From: JAKFWF01 sp963741505
GTDB lineage: Bacteria > Pseudomonadota > Alphaproteobacteria > Rhizobiales > Hyphomicrobiaceae
Assembly (NCBI GenBank): GCA_963741505.1
Contig: CAVUIJ010000014.1
Location: forward strand, 124,001-188,000
DNA length: 64,000 nt
Direction: 5' to 3'
Shown here: positions 18,898-28,360 of the stretch, piece by piece
How the letters are laid out: every line of letters begins with the position of its first letter
How positions within the stretch are numbered: the first letter of the stretch is position 1
Translations under genes and position numbers: made by a program
Notes under the pieces: model-generated
Database searches by the model: none
Told to the model about the DNA's origin: nothing
What the model saw: the letters and a program-made list of their open reading frames with translations, nothing else

Positions 18898-19210
18898 CTT
18901 GAGGTCGCTGACGGAGAACCTGATCGACACCACCAGCCCGTCCGGCAAAATGGTCTTCGGCATCTTCGGCATCATGGCCGAGTTCGAACGCGACATGCTG
19001 CGCCAGCGCACCAACGCCGGGCTCGCAGCTGCCCGCAAGCGCGGCCGTGTCGGTGGGCGGCCCAAGAGCATCGATGTGGCGGATCTGAAAAAGGCGCGCG
19101 TCATGCTGGCATCGGGTGACTACACGAAGGTCGAGGTCGCGGCCGAGTTGGGCGTGTCGCGGCATACGCTGTGGCGAGAGCTGGCACGGCAGGTCTCGCC
19201 CTCGGCCTAA
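18898..19210 (+). pseudogene. Serine recombinase (resolvase/invertase), C-terminal fragment
   Basis: The IS21 right end is followed directly by RSLTENLIDTTSPSGKMVFG, the E-helix start of Tn3-resolvase/Pin-type recombinases, then IMAEFERDMLRQRTNAGLAA and a C-terminal helix-turn-helix (TKVEVAAELGVSRHTLWREL). The N-terminal catalytic domain with the active serine is absent. About 100 residues remain. Confidence 0.85.
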
Positions 19211-19399
19211 CTTCCGCTGTTCACCTGTTCGCTTCAAGTCCTGTACTCGGCCAGACCGGCGGCAATCGACCTGAACGGTCGAAGTGCGGCCGCGCAGCGG
19301 TGCCTGCCGCAATCGCAGCACCTCCCACGCGCGATGTATCGGCATTCAACCCTGCATCGTGGAGGCTTCTCAGCGCCAATCGAATGCCGCGCAACTCAA

Positions 19400-20134
19400 T
19401 CAACCATGGTTCATGGCGGCCAAGAACTGAGCGAGTTCCGTCGTTCGCGGTGAGGCAAAGATTACCTCGGGCGGACCTCGCTCCCACACCTTGCCCTCGT
19501 GCATGAACACGACCTGCGTCGCGGCTCTGCGCGCGAACCCCATTTCGTGGGTTGCGAGTATCATTGTCCGTCCCTTGGCGGTTAGCCGCTCGAGAACGCT
19601 CACGACCTCGTGCGTCAATTCCGGATCGAGGGCCGAGGTGATTTCATCGAACAACAACAGAGTGGGCTCCATCGCCATCGCCCGGGCAATTGCAACCCGC
19701 TGTTGCTGGCCGCCGGAAAGCCGGGCGGGATAGGCATCGAGCTTGTCCGACAGATCAACTTCGGCGAGCACCGCGCGGGCGCGTCGCACCGCTTCATCCA
19801 AGGGGACTCCCTTCCCCTTGGTCGGCCCGAGCGTGACGTTCTGCTCCACGGTCAGATGCGGAAACAGGTTGTAATTCTGAAACACGATGGCGACATCGCG
19901 ATGCAGGGCGCGCAGGCTGGCCCTATCGCGCGCCACCGGCCGGCCATTCACGACGATCTCCCCGGCATCGATCAAGTCGAGACCGTTGATGCAGCGCAAC
20001 AGTGTGCTCTTGCCCGATCCACTGCGCCCGATCACCACGACGACATCGCCCTTGTCGACGGTGAGGCTGACGTTGTCGAGCGCGCGATGCGAGCCGAACG
20101 ACTTAGAGACGCTTCGCAAGGCCACGATCGGCAT
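19400..20134 (-). CDS. Polar amino acid-type ABC transporter, ATP-binding subunit
   Basis: GlnQ/HisP-like ATPase of about 244 residues. Walker A is VIGRSGSGKSTLLRCINGL, the signature LSGGQQQRVAIARAMA, Walker B LLLFDEITSALDPE, and the switch histidine is in ATHEMGFAR. The Met at 20134 (MPIVALRSVSKSF) fits the family start. It overlaps the permease gene upstream, so the two are coupled. It powers the two permeases and the binding protein just upstream. It is the only ABC ATPase in the operon, although the operon also has a second, sugar-type permease pair. Confidence 0.93.
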   Translation of the reverse strand: MPIVALRSVSKSFGSHRALDNVSLTVDKGDVVVVIGRSGSGKSTLLRCINGLDLIDAGEIVVNGRPVARDRASLRALHRDVAIVFQNYNLFPHLTVEQNVTLGPTKGKGVPLDEAVRRARAVLAEVDLSDKLDAYPARLSGGQQQRVAIARAMAMEPTLLLFDEITSALDPELTHEVVSVLERLTAKGRTMILATHEMGFARRAATQVVFMHEGKVWERGPPEVIFASPRTTELAQFLAAMNHG

Positions 20135-20804
20135 CGATCCGCCTTTCAAGATGTTGGCTCAGCATCGAAAGCGGCCAGCAGATGCAGAAATAGAGCAGGG
20201 CGACGACCGGATAGATCACCATCGGCTGAAAGGTAACATTGGTCATTAGTTGCCCGGCGCGCGTCAACTCGACGAAGCCGATGATCGAGGCAACCGACGT
20301 CGCCTTGATCAATTGGACCAGGAATCCTACCGTCGGCGGGATGGCAATGCGCACGGCTTGCGGCAGGATCGCGTAGCGAAGTTTTGCCAAATGGCCGAGT
20401 GCAAGACAATCCGCGGCTTCCCATTGTTGGCGTGGAATCGCCTGGATCGCGCCGCGCCAGATCTCGCCGAGAAAAGCCGATGCATAAAGCGTGAAGGCCA
20501 TGGCCACGGCCGGCCACGCCTCGATTGTTATATCGAACAGGACGATGATCCCATAATAGGCGATGAACAGCTGCATCAGCAGCGGTGTGCCTTGGAAGAG
20601 CTGGACGTAGAGGCTGGCGATCCAACGCAACGGCGCCCACGGTGCGGTCCGCATCAGCGCGACGGCGAGACCCGCCAGCCCGCCGCCGACGAATGCAACC
20701 ATTGCCAGCAGCAACGTCCAGCGCAGGGCGAGGACAACAAAGATCAACTCCGACGATCCGAAGGTGCGCATCAACCGGGCCTCACGCAGGTCGCCCGCGG
20801 GCAA
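20103..20804 (-). CDS. Polar amino acid-type ABC permease
   Basis: HisM/GlnP-like permease of about 223-233 residues with five membrane segments. The EAA loop reads EIWRGAIQAIPRQQWEAADCLALG, the ATPase contact. QGTPLLMQLFIAYYG near residue 75 is family-typical. The first 10 residues overlap the preceding permease gene, and the likely start is the Met at about 20771 (MRTFGSSEL). A partner of the ATPase at 19400. Confidence 0.9.
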   Translation of the reverse strand: MPAGDLREARLMRTFGSSELIFVVLALRWTLLLAMVAFVGGGLAGLAVALMRTAPWAPLRWIASLYVQLFQGTPLLMQLFIAYYGIIVLFDITIEAWPAVAMAFTLYASAFLGEIWRGAIQAIPRQQWEAADCLALGHLAKLRYAILPQAVRIAIPPTVGFLVQLIKATSVASIIGFVELTRAGQLMTNVTFQPMVIYPVVALLYFCICWPLSMLSQHLERRIDADRGLAKRL

Positions 20805-21453
20805 AGACGAACCAATAGATCCCTGCCAGCACGAACCTGACCGCCAGCGCCATGGCGAGATAAATGGCGGTCGCGACGAAGTAGAATTCGAAGGCGCGGA
20901 ACGTGGTCGATTGCAGAGAGTTCGTAATCGCCGTCAATTCCGTCGCCGAAATCGCTGAAACGATACTCGAACCCAGCATCATGATGACGAATTGGCTGGC
21001 GAGCGCGGGGTAGATCCCCTTCAAAGCCGGATGGAGGATGATCAGCCCGAAGATCTGCAGTCGCGTCAAACCAAGCGCCCGCCCGGCTTCGATCTGCCCC
21101 TGTGGGACCGCCTCGATGCCGGCCCGGATGATCTCCGTCGCATAGGCCCCGAGATTGATCGATAGTCCAACGATCGCAGCCGTTTCCGCCTCGAGCCGGA
21201 CGCCGATCGCAGGCAGCGAGAAGTAGAGGATGAAGAGCTGTACCAGAAGCGGCGTGTTGCGGAAGAATTCAACGTAGGCGGCGACCAGCCACTGAACGGG
21301 TCGCGGCCCGGCTTTGCGCAGGAACGCCCCGGCGACGCCGATGGCGAGGCCGAAGACCATCGCCAGGCTCGACATCCACAGCGTCGCCAGCGCCCCCTCG
21401 ATCAGCTTGTCGAGGTGATCCCATACGATACCGAATTGAAATACGTAGCGCAT
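20782..21453 (-). CDS. Polar amino acid-type ABC permease
   Basis: A second HisQ/GlnP-like permease of 223 residues. It has FFRNTPLLVQLFILYFSLP and the EAA loop EIIRAGIEAVPQGQIEAGRALG, with about five membrane spans. Together with the permease at 20103 it forms the heterodimeric channel. It lies 95 bp after the binding-protein gene and overlaps the next permease by 23 bp. Confidence 0.9.
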   Translation of the reverse strand: MRYVFQFGIVWDHLDKLIEGALATLWMSSLAMVFGLAIGVAGAFLRKAGPRPVQWLVAAYVEFFRNTPLLVQLFILYFSLPAIGVRLEAETAAIVGLSINLGAYATEIIRAGIEAVPQGQIEAGRALGLTRLQIFGLIILHPALKGIYPALASQFVIMMLGSSIVSAISATELTAITNSLQSTTFRAFEFYFVATAIYLAMALAVRFVLAGIYWFVFARGRPA

Positions 21454-21548
21454 GGGCCTGCCAGCACGTGTCCAAAGCTACTCAGCGCGCATGCTGGCAT
21501 CGCCCACTGGGAGAGCGGGCGATGCCCGAGGTAAACGTCGGAGTTCGA

Positions 21549-22346
21549 TCAGAAATTCGGCAGTGGCACGAGCTTCACGCCCGTGTGCTTCTCATAGATC
21601 TCTGCCAGCGTGCCGTCCTGTGTCCGCAGGAAAACCCAGGTATTCAGGAAGCGGAGAAGATCATGGTCGGCCTGGCGAACGGCGGCACCATAGAAGGCTG
21701 TGCGGACCACGAACTTCGACTCGATTTTCTTGTCCGGGTTCCTTTCGGCAACCGATTTGGCGGCGAATGCCGAGAAACCGGCGGCATCGACCTGGCCCGA
21801 CAGCAGGGCCTGGATGGTCGCGGCGATATCATCGAAAAAGACGATCTTGGCGTCCTTCGGCGCCAATCCCGGAACCGTCGCCTCCTCCAGGGTCGCGCGT
21901 GTGATTCCGATTCGCTTGCCGGCGAGGTCGGCCGCTCCCTTGATCGCCAGATCTTGCGGGGCCGCGATCACGATGCTCAGCGCGCCATGCGGATTGGCGA
22001 ATGCGACGGTCTTGGCGCGATCGATCGTAATTGATAGCGACGAGATCGCAACGTCCGCGCGTCCGGCGAGAAGGGCCGGGATGCGCTGCGGCGCCGTCAC
22101 TTGCACGAGTTCTAGCTCGACGCCAAGGTCCTTGGCCAGCTGCCGCGCCACACCAATCTCGGAGCCGTCGGGTTTGCCGTCCTTGTCAAGGATGCCGAAG
22201 GGTGGCGACGTCACTTCGGCAGTGATCCTGATTTTCTTGTCCTTCAGGATCTTTTCGAGTGTGGTCTGCGCCTCGGCCGGAACGGCGACGCCGGTTGCAA
22301 AGACGGCGGTCAGCACGGCGGTCAGTGCATGAAGAATCGGTCTCAT
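21549..22346 (-). CDS. Periplasmic substrate-binding protein (SBP_bac_3)
   Basis: About 265 residues from MRPILHALTAV, with a signal peptide ending VPAEAQ. The mature part opens with IRITAEVTSPPFGILDKDG, the family-3 start. GSEIGVARQLAKDLGVELE and ALLAGRADVAISSLSITIDR are also typical. Family 3 proteins bind amino acids or small organic acids. Cotranscribed with the two permeases and the ATPase below it. Confidence 0.9.
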   Translation of the reverse strand: MRPILHALTAVLTAVFATGVAVPAEAQTTLEKILKDKKIRITAEVTSPPFGILDKDGKPDGSEIGVARQLAKDLGVELELVQVTAPQRIPALLAGRADVAISSLSITIDRAKTVAFANPHGALSIVIAAPQDLAIKGAADLAGKRIGITRATLEEATVPGLAPKDAKIVFFDDIAATIQALLSGQVDAAGFSAFAAKSVAERNPDKKIESKFVVRTAFYGAAVRQADHDLLRFLNTWVFLRTQDGTLAEIYEKHTGVKLVPLPNF

Positions 22347-22415
22347 TCGAACGTCCTCCCAGGGGCTCTGTTGCATTGCCAGTTGCGGCGCCGAGCCCGA
22401 ACGCCGCGAGGACTG

Positions 22416-23240
22416 TCATCGCTTCTTGCGTGGGAGCCTTGGCCCAGCCGCTTTCGCCTGCTCGTCCGATTTCAGTGCCGTGATTCCGCCGCGCAGGGCG
22501 TCCCGCAGCAATCCGACGTCGGTGCCATAGCCAAGGCAACGAAAGCCTTTGGCACGCCAGACCCGCGCCTGCACCAGCGATGTCGCCAGGAAGCCTGCCG
22601 CCTTGCCGTGGCGCGCGGCCGCTGCCAGCAGTACCTCAACCGCCGCGACAAAGCGCGGATGCTCGAACTCGCCGGCAATCCCCATGCTGTCGGTCAGGTC
22701 GTAATGGCCGAGCCAGCCAACGTCGATGCCAGGTACCGACAGGATTTCGTCCGCGTTCTCGATGCCGGTCAGCAACTCGATGAGCGCAATGACGAGCGTG
22801 CGCGCGTTGGCCTCGCCGATCTTCTTTCCGATATCGCCGGTGCCGTAGTCGTCGTGGGCGACCGAGAAGCCGAGGCCGCGCTTGCCGAGAGGCCGATAGC
22901 GGCACCATGCAGCGATGGCCTCGGCTTGGGCGCGTGTCTCGACAAGCGGGACCATGATGCCGAGCGCGCCGGCGTCCAGCATGGGCGCGATGAGATGCGC
23001 AGCCGAGCCTGGCACCCGCACGATCGGCACGACGCCGGTGCCGCGCGCCGCACCGAGCTGCGCCTTGATTGTGTCGGGACCGACGCCGCTGTGCTCCATG
23101 TCGAGTATGACGAAATCGGCGCCCGCCTGCCCGAGCAGCGGCATCAGCCCCGGCGTGAAGAACTCGAATGCCATTGGGCCGAAGACTGCGTCGCCCCGGT
23201 CCAGTTTTTCTCGGACTGGGTTGGCGCGCAAGAGGGTCAT
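22416..23240 (-). CDS. HpcH/HpaI-family aldolase
   Basis: Class II pyruvate aldolase of 274 residues. FVILDMEHSGVGPDTIKAQL corresponds to the metal-site glutamate region, and VPIVRVPGSAAHLIAPMLDAGA and GIMVPLVETRAQAEA to the conserved barrel strands. The family includes GarL (5-keto-4-deoxyglucarate aldolase), HpaI and 2-keto-3-deoxy-sugar aldolases. The adjacent GarR-like reductase gene favours a GarL-like role (releasing tartronate semialdehyde), but this is inference. The last 20 residues are basic and unusual. Confidence 0.88.
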   Translation of the reverse strand: MTLLRANPVREKLDRGDAVFGPMAFEFFTPGLMPLLGQAGADFVILDMEHSGVGPDTIKAQLGAARGTGVVPIVRVPGSAAHLIAPMLDAGALGIMVPLVETRAQAEAIAAWCRYRPLGKRGLGFSVAHDDYGTGDIGKKIGEANARTLVIALIELLTGIENADEILSVPGIDVGWLGHYDLTDSMGIAGEFEHPRFVAAVEVLLAAAARHGKAAGFLATSLVQARVWRAKGFRCLGYGTDVGLLRDALRGGITALKSDEQAKAAGPRLPRKKR

Positions 23241-23419
23241 TGATAGAGCTCCGCGGGCGGGCTGAGACCAAACTCAATCATTGCAATTCCCAAGTGTTGG
23301 CGGGTATGACCGTCAATCATGATAGCAGGGCGCCGCGACGTTTCCCGATCGCGCTTGACCAGACCTTGCAGGCACCGAAGTTCGTTTTCGTCGATCTGCG
23401 ACGAGGCCGAGCCGCCGGT

Positions 23420-24317
23420 TCATGGCAGGTCTCTGATCTTGACCCCATTGAGCCCTGCGAGGATGCCCGGAAGCACTGGCATGTACCGTTCTCCATGCCC
23501 CTGTAGAAGGGCGAGTTGATAGGTCTGATTGACCGCCTGCGCGATGAATGCCGTGGCGGGTGCGGTCTCGGCTAGTCGGCAGTAGAAGCGCATATCCTTG
23601 GCGGCAATCCGCAGTGGGCCCTTCAGCCGGCTGTCGTCGCCTTCCAGAGCCCACGGCATCACCATCTGGAACATCGCGCTATTGGCGCCGCCCGAAGAGA
23701 CGACCTCATAGACCTTGGCTAGGTCCATTCCGAGCTTACTTGCGGTCGCCACGGCTTCGGATATGACCGCGCAGGTTCCGATCGAGATGAAGTTATTGAT
23801 GAGTTTCAGCATGTGACCACTACCAAGTGGCCCGGCATCAATGATCGTGTCTGCATAACAGGCAATGACTGGTCTGACCTTGGCAACGATATCGGGATCA
23901 CCGCCAACGAAGGTATTGAGTTTGCCGGCCTCCGCCTCCTTCGGCGAACGTCCAACCGGAGCATCAACCATTGCACAACCGCGCGATGTCCATTCCTCGC
24001 CGAGGCGGCGCGTCGAGTTGGGATCAGCCGTCGTGGAATTCGACATGAATGAGCCCCGGATGGGCACCGGCCAATAGCCCGTCGGCACCAAGGACGATGC
24101 GCTCGACCTCCACCGAAGAGGGCACGCAGGTAAATACGATATCGGACGCACGGGCCACTTCGGCTGCGGTCTTGGCCTCGACCGCGCCTTGTGCAACCAG
24201 ATCATCCACGGCCGCACGATTGCGATGGCCGAGGATCGTCAGCGTATGGCCGTTGAGCAGTATGTTCTTGGCTGCACCGTGCCCCATCAGCCCAATGCCA
24301 ATATACCCGATCCGCAT
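23420..24317 (-). pseudogene. Beta-hydroxyacid dehydrogenase (GarR/3-HIBADH-like), one frameshift
   Basis: NAD(P)-dependent reductase family, about 298 residues if restored. The N-terminal half starts at 24317 with MRIGYIGIGLMGHGAAKNIL (dinucleotide GxGxxG). The C-terminal half has the catalytic lysine in GSGHMLKLINNFISIG. The two halves are in different frames, joined near 24045 at IHVEF, where adding one base gives VEFSTTADP. As written, the protein stops right after the nucleotide-binding part. The family reduces tartronate semialdehyde or methylmalonate semialdehyde, matching the neighbouring aldolase. A sequencing error is plausible. Confidence 0.85.
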
Positions 24318-24484
24318 GGTGCGGCTCCTTCGTGAGGCGCGATGCCAACAGGCTTCCATATCCGCATTTACTTGGCAATGCTCGAACGGACGCGCTCATT
24401 GAGGCTCGCTGCTGCAGCGCATCAAGTCGAAAAGACCGGTTCGCGCTGCGATCGAAACCGATCGCGCTCGGATCGGGCAAGTAG

Positions 24485-25255
24485 TCAGGGCATCAGCAGC
24501 CCGCCGTTTACTTCGATCACCTGGCCGGTCACATAGCCGCTCTGCTCATTCGATGCGAGATAGAGAAACGTTCCGACACACTCCCCGGCTGCTGCCATTC
24601 GCTTCATCGGAATGGCGTTGATGACGGCCGTAATCTGTTCGGGCGGGGTCGTGCGATGCTGCATGGGCGTATCGATGACGCCGGGAGATACCGCATTGAC
24701 CCGGATGCCCTCGCCGGCGACTTCCTTGGCGAGCGCCCGGGTAAAGGTTGCGACGAAAGCCTTCGAGGCGGCATAGAGCGAGGAGCCACCGCCACCGCCG
24801 GTGCGCGCTGCAATCGAGCTGAGGTTGATAATGACGCCGCCGCCCCCTTGCTTGCGGAACTGGCCAATAGCGCCGCGACACGCGACGAACACCGGCTTGA
24901 CGTTGGTGGCAATCTGCGCATCGAAGAAGTCATCGGGTGTCTCCGCGGCGGGATAACGCCTGATCAAATCGCCTGCGTTGTTGATCAAGATGTCGAGGCG
25001 GCCAAATGCCGTTACCGTCTGTTCCAGGAGGCGGTCGACGGTGCCCGGTTGACTGATATCTCCTTGCAGGAGATGAGCACGGCCACCGGCGCTCACCACA
25101 TCGCGCGCGACGCTCTCGGCTTCATTGCGGGCCGTATTGTAGTGGACGCCAACGCACGCACCGGCAGCGCCGAACCCACGCGCCACCGCAGCTCCGATGC
25201 CGCGACTGGCGCCCGTCACCAAACACACCTTGTTCCTGAGATCCTGGGGCGGCAC
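24485..25255 (-). CDS. Short-chain dehydrogenase/reductase
   Basis: Classical SDR of 256 residues. The cofactor motif is TGASRGIG (about residues 14-21), followed by NNAG, the catalytic serine in NLSSIAART, and YAASK with the catalytic tyrosine and lysine. IRVNAVSPGVIDTPM and the end GQVIEVNGGLLMP are typical. A basic residue after the first strand and HYNTARNEAE suggest NADP(H). Part of the island's catabolic operon; the substrate is unknown. Confidence 0.92.
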   Translation of the reverse strand: MPPQDLRNKVCLVTGASRGIGAAVARGFGAAGACVGVHYNTARNEAESVARDVVSAGGRAHLLQGDISQPGTVDRLLEQTVTAFGRLDILINNAGDLIRRYPAAETPDDFFDAQIATNVKPVFVACRGAIGQFRKQGGGGVIINLSSIAARTGGGGGSSLYAASKAFVATFTRALAKEVAGEGIRVNAVSPGVIDTPMQHRTTPPEQITAVINAIPMKRMAAAGECVGTFLYLASNEQSGYVTGQVIEVNGGLLMP

Positions 25256-25281
25256 GATAGGTCTCCCGTCTCGGTTCCTTG

Positions 25282-26034
25282 CTAGCGATCGGCAACAAGG
25301 AACGGCATGGCAATCCGGTGAAAATTGTCGGGTTGCTCGAGGTGCGGCGTATGTCCGGCGTCCTCGATGATTTCGAGGCGGGAACCGGCGATCCGATCGC
25401 GCATCTCGGCGCCGTGCCCGGGGGTACGGGCGCGATCGTGACGGCCCTGAATGATGAGGGTCGGAACCCGGATCTCCTTGAGCCGATCCAAGGTTCGCGA
25501 TGTCGCATTTGACCGCGCGGCCTCGACCGCAGCCGTCTTGCTGGCCATAAGCGCTACCTGACGCAAGCGCGCAAGCTCAGGCGCCGGCGGCGGCTTGTAA
25601 AAGAACCCGTTGACGATGGGCGTGACGGTTGCTTCATCCCAGGGACCGGCTTCCATCACGGCAGCCTTGGCCAGCGCACCGGCGGGATCGGCCGTGTAGG
25701 GCCCCGTCGCTGCCAGCAGTAGCCGCGACACACGGTCGGGATGTCGCAAGACGAAGTGCTGGGCAACCACCCCGCCCATCGATCCGCCGACAAGAACGAT
25801 GCGATCAATTCGGCGAACGTCGAGAAATGCCGCCAGCGCATCGGCGAGGCCCTCCATAGTGTAGGGCCCCGGCTCGGCCGCCGAGGCGGCAAAGCCGGGC
25901 AGATCGACGGCCAGACCATGCACGCCGATCTTCGCGAGACGATCGAGCGTGGGCTCCCAGAACGTGGACGACTGGCAATACCCGTGGACACAGACAACCG
26001 GTGGGCCGCTACCTTTTCGTTCGACGACGTGCAT
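25282..26034 (-). CDS. Alpha/beta hydrolase
   Basis: A 250-residue hydrolase. The oxyanion HG motif is in CVHGYCQSSTFW, the nucleophile serine in VLVGGSMGGVVAQ, the acid in IIQGRHDRARTPG, and the histidine in EDAGHTPHLEQP. Similar proteins are lactonases, esterases or C-C bond hydrolases. In an operon with sugar-acid enzymes, an aldonolactonase-like role is conceivable but unproven. It lies 26 bp upstream of the SDR and 28 bp downstream of the binding-protein gene. Confidence 0.88.
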   Translation of the reverse strand: MHVVERKGSGPPVVCVHGYCQSSTFWEPTLDRLAKIGVHGLAVDLPGFAASAAEPGPYTMEGLADALAAFLDVRRIDRIVLVGGSMGGVVAQHFVLRHPDRVSRLLLAATGPYTADPAGALAKAAVMEAGPWDEATVTPIVNGFFYKPPPAPELARLRQVALMASKTAAVEAARSNATSRTLDRLKEIRVPTLIIQGRHDRARTPGHGAEMRDRIAGSRLEIIEDAGHTPHLEQPDNFHRIAMPFLVADR

Positions 26035-26062
26035 GGATCACCCTGCTCAAATGGTTTGCCGC

Positions 26063-27406
26063 TCAGCCCGCCTTCTTCAGCTCTTGCGCCTTTTTTGCCG
26101 ACGCCTGAAGCGCTTCGAGCGGTTTCACCTTGCGCAAGAGGGCATTTTGAACCTGCGCCTGGGTGAAGCGATCCCAATCATTGTACCAGGGCGCACCGAT
26201 GTTCTCGCGCGCCTTTGCGGTTCCGTATTGCTGCGCGCGAATTTCTGGATCGTAACCGGATTTTTTCTGGAACGCGACGATCTCGGGGTCGCTGTCCATC
26301 GACTTGAAAGCATATCCGACGCCGTATTTCAGATACCAGTCCTTCGCCGAGTAGTATTTGCCTTCACCATCCTTGCCGCCCATGTAGTAGATCAAGCGCC
26401 ATGCTTCGTCCTTGGCCTTGGTCTTGGCGCCGATGCAATATAGACGCGACCATCCCATTGGCCCGCGGCCGACGTCCTTTAGGCCGGGGAACTTCATCAT
26501 CTTGATGTCGCCGGCCCGTTTGCTGTGCTCCGGATTATTGGCGCGGGGGATCACGTTGCCCACGTTCGAGGTGAAGACGCCTTGGCCGCTCAAATAGACA
26601 TCGCGGGCCTGCGTCTCATCGAGTTCGAGACCCTTTGGATCGAGGATGTCCCAGCTGTGCATGGCCTCGACCAGCCATTCCAGCACCCCGACGGCGGTCT
26701 TGTCCTCGTTCGGAAAGACCGGGTCGAGGGCGTCGTTGAACAGCCGGCCACCCGATGCGAACACCATCGACCAGAATTCGGAAAGGCCATCGACGTTTGT
26801 CTTGAAGCCCTTGAGGATGGGATGCTTGGCGATGCCGGCCTTCTTCACTTCCAAGGCCGCTGTCTTGAGGTCGTCGAGGGTGATTGGAACCTTGCCAATG
26901 TTTGCCTTTTTCAAGGCGGCCTGATCGTACATGTAGACGTAGATGTCGCCGTAATAGGGCGTTCCGTACTGCTTGCCCTTGTATTTCATCGCATCGAGAT
27001 TGAACGAGAACGTGTCCTTGTTGAGCTCGTCGAGTTTCGGCAAGCCATCAATCGGCTGGACCCAGCCGGCCTCGACCCAGGCGCCAAGGTTGGAATCCCG
27101 GACATAAAAGCAGTCCGGCTCCGTTCCCGCATTGAACAGCGCCACCATCTTCTCGTTGTAGAGCTGCAGGTCGAGCGGCGTGTATTTCACCGCAAGATCC
27201 TTGTTCTGCTCCATGAAGCGCTTGACGTTCGCCTCCACGACCTGCGGTTCGAACGCCCAGCCCGCGAAGGTGACCGTCTTCTGCTGCGCTTCAGCCCGGT
27301 CGATCAGGCTGGGGCCGGTGAGGCCGACGCCTGCACCGGTAACGGCTGCCGTCCTCAGAAAGCTACGGCGCGACAACTCCAGCTGCGGTATTTGAACTGA
27401 CTTCAT
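26063..27406 (-). CDS. Extracellular solute-binding protein, sugar (CUT1) type
   Basis: About 447 residues from MKSVQIPQLELSRRSFLRTA, where SRRSFLR is a twin-arginine export motif, cleaved near AEAQQK. The mature protein has family-1 features: FNAGTEPDCFYVRDSN, YGTPYYGDIYVYMYD and GPMGWSRLYCIGAKTK. It would feed the MalF/MalG-like permeases encoded just upstream. Such proteins bind sugars, sugar acids or glycerol phosphates. Confidence 0.9.
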   Translation of the reverse strand: MKSVQIPQLELSRRSFLRTAAVTGAGVGLTGPSLIDRAEAQQKTVTFAGWAFEPQVVEANVKRFMEQNKDLAVKYTPLDLQLYNEKMVALFNAGTEPDCFYVRDSNLGAWVEAGWVQPIDGLPKLDELNKDTFSFNLDAMKYKGKQYGTPYYGDIYVYMYDQAALKKANIGKVPITLDDLKTAALEVKKAGIAKHPILKGFKTNVDGLSEFWSMVFASGGRLFNDALDPVFPNEDKTAVGVLEWLVEAMHSWDILDPKGLELDETQARDVYLSGQGVFTSNVGNVIPRANNPEHSKRAGDIKMMKFPGLKDVGRGPMGWSRLYCIGAKTKAKDEAWRLIYYMGGKDGEGKYYSAKDWYLKYGVGYAFKSMDSDPEIVAFQKKSGYDPEIRAQQYGTAKARENIGAPWYNDWDRFTQAQVQNALLRKVKPLEALQASAKKAQELKKAG

Positions 27407-27463
27407 GACGCTTTCTCCCTTGCCGATTGTCAGCACGCGAATGGCCACCGGAGCATCCGGCGA

Positions 27464-28360
27464 TCACCCCTTTACAGCTCCACTTGTAAGCCCTTGGACG
27501 ATTATCTTTTGGAAGACGAAAGCGAGGACCAGCGGCGGGATCACTGCCATTACGCCGCTGGCTGCCATCAATGTGCGTTCGGTCGTGACGTCGGTGGCAA
27601 AACCGGCCACGACCACGGGAAGCGTCTTCGAAGCGATCGTGCTCGTCAGGATGACCGCGAACAGGTAGTCGTTCCACGCCGTCATGAAGGCGAACATCCC
27701 AGCCGCCACTAGGCCCGGCGCCGCGACCGGCAGGAGCACGCGCCAAATCATCTGGTACCATCTGCAGCCGTCGACCAGAGCGGCTTCCTCCAACTCACGC
27801 GGGATGCTCTGGAAGTAGTTCTTCAGCAGCCAGATCGTGAACGGCAGCGTAAACGTCAGGTAGGTGATGATGAGTGCCGCCAAACTGTCGAGCAGGCCGT
27901 ACGTCTTAATGGTCAGATACAGCGGAACAATGAGGGCAACACCCGGCACCATTCGTGAGCTGACGTAGAGCAGCAGCAGTGAGGTCTGGCCGGGAAAGCG
28001 AATTCGCGCCAGGCTGTATCCCGCTAACGATCCGAGCACCACGTTGATCAGCGCCGTAGCACCTGCCGCGATCAGCGAATTGGCCATGCTCGGCAGCGTC
28101 TGCTCGGCGGCCCGACTGCCGACGACCGCCCTGGTTCCCGACGGGCTGAAAAACGTCCGATAGTTTTCCAATGTCATGTCGGTCGGTATCCATTGCGTCG
28201 GGACCGACAGTGCATCGCGCTCGTGCATGAAGCTGGTAAGTACCAGCCAAGAGAATGGGGCCAGGACATAGAGCACGACAATGCCTCCGCCGAGCATCAA
28301 CAGCGACGTCCGCCATCGCGACTGGAGACCCGGCCCCGGATTTGACTTGGGCTGCCTCAT
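27464..28360 (-). CDS. Sugar-type ABC permease (MalG-like)
   Basis: About 298 residues from the ATG at 28360, with six membrane spans. The EAA loop reads IPRELEEAALVDGCRWYQMIWRV in two overlapping parts, followed by a C-terminal segment ending FQKIIVQGLTSGAVKG, the MalG-type end. The start overlaps the stop of the MalF-like gene by 4 bp. No CUT1 ATPase (MalK/UgpC) gene follows, so an ATPase must come from elsewhere. Confidence 0.92.
   Translation of the reverse strand: MRQPKSNPGPGLQSRWRTSLLMLGGGIVVLYVLAPFSWLVLTSFMHERDALSVPTQWIPTDMTLENYRTFFSPSGTRAVVGSRAAEQTLPSMANSLIAAGATALINVVLGSLAGYSLARIRFPGQTSLLLLYVSSRMVPGVALIVPLYLTIKTYGLLDSLAALIITYLTFTLPFTIWLLKNYFQSIPRELEEAALVDGCRWYQMIWRVLLPVAAPGLVAAGMFAFMTAWNDYLFAVILTSTIASKTLPVVVAGFATDVTTERTLMAASGVMAVIPPLVLAFVFQKIIVQGLTSGAVKG

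Larger units (their letters stand above)
16391..18900 (-). mobile_element. IS21-family insertion sequence (istA-istB)
   Basis: About 2.5 kb with istA then istB on the minus strand. Both ends carry repeated CGGAG-containing boxes (for example CGCCGGAGGAATTTTG and TTGCCGGAGTAAAAG at the left, and their inverted relatives GCTCCGGCTTTTACTTGA and TTTTGCTCCGGCGC at the right), as IS21 elements have. The left flank is cas4 and the right flank is the inside of a serine recombinase gene, so this is not a simple insertion into one gene. A deletion next to the element or recombination between two copies is implied. The exact ends are uncertain by about 10 bp. Confidence 0.85.

Noticed and set aside
16391..19400. 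A CRISPR array expected after cas4
   Set aside because: No regularly spaced repeats were seen here or elsewhere in the island; the space is IS21 and a recombinase fragment.
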